A stretch of 64,000 bases of DNA from an uncultured Oscillospiraceae bacterium. GTDB taxonomy: Bacteria > Bacillota > Clostridia > Oscillospirales > Acutalibacteraceae. Location of the stretch: NCBI GenBank assembly GCA_959596515.1, contig CAUFXR010000002.1, forward strand, positions 1-64,000, given 5' to 3'. The notes below the pieces were generated by a model. That model did no database searches, was not told the DNA's origin, and was given only the letters and a program-made list of their open reading frames with translations. Each line of letters opens with the position of its first letter. Within the stretch, counting starts at the first letter, position 1. Position numbers and translations under genes: made by a program. Positions 62,397 through 64,000 of the stretch are shown here, in pieces.

Positions 62397-64000
62397 ATGC
62401 TTTGTTCAAGATGTAAAAAAAGACCTGCGGTAGTGTTTATCGCTACCAATACCAATAGTTCGAATACTCAAGGGCTATGCCTTACCTGCGCGAAGGAGCT
62501 TGGCATCAAACCGGTAACGGATTTGATGGATAAAATGGGGATTGACGATGAGCAGCTGGAAGCGATGCAGGAACAGTTCGGAGGCCTCATGAATCCTGAA
62601 GAACTTGGAAACTTCTTTGAAGGAGAATCCAACGGGGAAGAAGGCGACCATGATGACCTGTTTACGCCGGGAGGAGCGGCGACATTTCCCTTCTTACAAA
62701 ATATTTTCGGGGATTCTTTTCAGAATGGGGCCAATGGAGCCCAAAATGCCGATCCACAAAAGGCGACGGCGGAAAAAAAGCAGAAAACAGAAAAGCGTCC
62801 CAAACGGAAACATTTGGATACTTACTGCTATAATCTGACACAAAAAGCGAAGGATGGAAAGCTTGATGCCATTATTGGTCGTGATAAGGAAATCGGCCGG
62901 GTAGTGCAGATTCTTTCCCGCAGAACAAAAAACAATCCTTGCCTGATCGGTGAACCCGGCGTAGGTAAAACCGCCATCGCCGAGGGCCTCGCTTTGCGAA
63001 TCGCCTCAGGTAACGTTCCGGCAAGACTAAAAACCAAGGAAATTCATTTGCTGGATTTGACAGCATTGGTAGCCGGAACTCAGTTTCGTGGGCAATTTGA
63101 AAGCAGAATTAAAGGCCTGGTGGATGAGGTGAAAGCTGACGGTAACGTCATCCTTTTCATCGACGAGGTCCACAATTTGGTTGGCACCGGCGACGCAGAA
63201 GGTTCTATGAACGCGGCTAATATTTTGAAGCCGGCGCTTTCTCGCGGGGAAATCCAAGTGATTGGCGCCACTACCTTTACCGAATACCGGAAATATATCG
63301 AAAAGGATAGCGCTTTAGAGCGTCGGTTCCAGCCAGTAACCGTAGCGGAACCTTCTATTCAGGACACTGTAGACGTTTTGATCGGGATTAAATCGTATTA
63401 TGAGAATTATCACCGGGTAAAAATCTCCGACGAGTTGGTGAAAAAGGCGGTGGTTTTGTCTGAGCGGTATATTACAGACCGTTTTTTGCCAGATAAGGCC
63501 ATTGATCTTCTGGATGAATCCTGTGCCTGCGCAGCCCTGCGGAACACAGTAATGGACGAATATGACGCGGCAAGCGCCCAATGTGGTGAACTGAAAAATC
63601 AGGAAGACGCTTTAGCGAATGAAAAAGAGATTGATTACGAAAAGTTAGCAGAGGTGCGCTGTGAGATTGCTCGTCTGGAAAATAAGGTCCAGGAGCTTGC
63701 GCCGAAGGCTCTGGGCGCTTCGGTAACGGAAGAGGATATTGCGAAAGTTATCGAGCTTTGGACCGGAATTCCCTCCTCCCGAGTTAAGGAAAACGAACTG
63801 AAAAAGCTTGCTGTAATCGAAGATAAACTAAAAAGCAAAATTATTGGGCAAGATGAGGCGGTAAAAGCGGTTTCTGCGGCGATCCGCCGCAGCCGGGTAC
63901 AGATCAGTCCCAGGAGACGGCCGGCTTCATTTATTTTTGTCGGTCCTACAGGCGTTGGAAAAACAGAGCTGGTGAAAGTATTATCCCAAGAGCTGTTTGA
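62397..64000 (+). CDS. clpE: ClpE-type AAA+ chaperone (3' end off window)
   Basis: A Hsp100 unfoldase that feeds ClpP. The visible 534 residues begin with a zinc finger (LCSRC at 2-6, then GLCLTC about 27-32), diagnostic of ClpE rather than ClpC. A low-complexity acidic linker (about 55-140) precedes D1 with Walker A GEPGVGKT (about 184-191) and Walker B FIDEVHN. A middle coiled domain follows, and the start of D2 (GPTGVGKT) lies near the edge. AAAGGAG lies 7 nt before ATG 62397. The linker is unusually long. Confidence 0.93.
   Translation, partial: MLCSRCKKRPAVVFIATNTNSSNTQGLCLTCAKELGIKPVTDLMDKMGIDDEQLEAMQEQFGGLMNPEELGNFFEGESNGEEGDHDDLFTPGGAATFPFLQNIFGDSFQNGANGAQNADPQKATAEKKQKTEKRPKRKHLDTYCYNLTQKAKDGKLDAIIGRDKEIGRVVQILSRRTKNNPCLIGEPGVGKTAIAEGLALRIASGNVPARLKTKEIHLLDLTALVAGTQFRGQFESRIKGLVDEVKADGNVILFIDEVHNLVGTGDAEGSMNAANILKPALSRGEIQVIGATTFTEYRKYIEKDSALERRFQPVTVAEPSIQDTVDVLIGIKSYYENYHRVKISDELVKKAVVLSERYITDRFLPDKAIDLLDESCACAALRNTVMDEYDAASAQCGELKNQEDALANEKEIDYEKLAEVRCEIARLENKVQELAPKALGASVTEEDIAKVIELWTGIPSSRVKENELKKLAVIEDKLKSKIIGQDEAVKAVSAAIRRSRVQISPRRRPASFIFVGPTGVGKTELVKVLSQELF

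Noticed and set aside
1..64000. CRISPR array
   Set aside because: No regularly spaced 25-40 bp direct repeats were seen; the only repeats are the att copies, the TTGCAACA arms and the repeats coding for the tape measure protein.

Overview
The window looks like the chromosome of a low-to-mid GC Firmicute, most likely a gut Clostridium-type organism (Oscillospirales-like; this is inference). Supporting features are strong AGGAGG ribosome binding sites, sigma-A promoters with 17-bp spacers, Clostridium/Bacillus-type PurF with a propeptide, a ClpE-type N-terminal zinc finger, ECF transporter genes, TnpV and MobV-type mobile elements, and many TTG/GTG starts (glmS, ruvC, truA, cvpA, ruvB).

Layout. 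1-750: end of a mobile-element-like gene, tandem terminator hairpins, tRNA-Ala(CGC) and a damaged tRNA copy. 812-8470: housekeeping block (nth, glyA, rarA, a flavin reductase-rubredoxin fusion, an M23 peptidase, tcdA, tspO), then tRNA-Leu(CAG). 8830-21360: a mosaic accessory region with a SprT-like peptidase, an element-type hypothetical gene, a Ca2+/Mg2+-type P-ATPase behind a leader-peptide attenuator, a truncated uppP fused to a 3-kb phage tail fragment, a cluster of lipoproteins (two frameshifted), and a truncated Dam-type methylase. At least three blunt gene-gene junctions lie in 14.1-20.3 kb. 21477-23457: a membrane zinc-ribbon protein, a long gap, and mntP. 23.9-36.7 kb: nitrogen and purine metabolism (hisH-hisF, glnA-asnA, purC-purF-purB, purA, glmS, guaA), many of which use glutamine amide nitrogen.

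36666-45464: two integrative elements in tandem at the 3' end of guaA. Their left ends share a perfect 65-bp direct repeat (36665-36729 and 42809-42873), the same TTGCAACA arm repeats at the same distance, and the same small gene. A third short att core lies at 45455. The first element carries an EcoRII-like restriction-modification system (RHH-Dcm, EcoRII nuclease, Vsr), followed by a ClpP/SppA-like serine protease with a small overlapping gene. Both elements are damaged: the first has a MobV relaxase whose N-terminus is replaced by the small gene, and the second has a ParA fused in frame to the tail of a tyrosine recombinase.

45.7-64 kb: core or lineage genes: an aldose epimerase-like protein, an isochorismatase-like hydrolase, a Crp/Fnr regulator divergent from a ferredoxin-like protein with two palindromic operators, an MFS carrier, a patatin, ruvC-ruvA-ruvB-glmM, an rRNA methyltransferase-like protein, ecfA1-ecfA2-ecfT-truA, a DUF5711-like protein with cvpA, and the start of clpE, which runs off the window.

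The points most worth follow-up are the Asp-rich leader peptide and terminator ahead of the cation ATPase, the tandem guaA islands with their defence cargo, the ParA-integrase chimera, and the 14-20 kb junctions, which may be real recombination or assembly errors.
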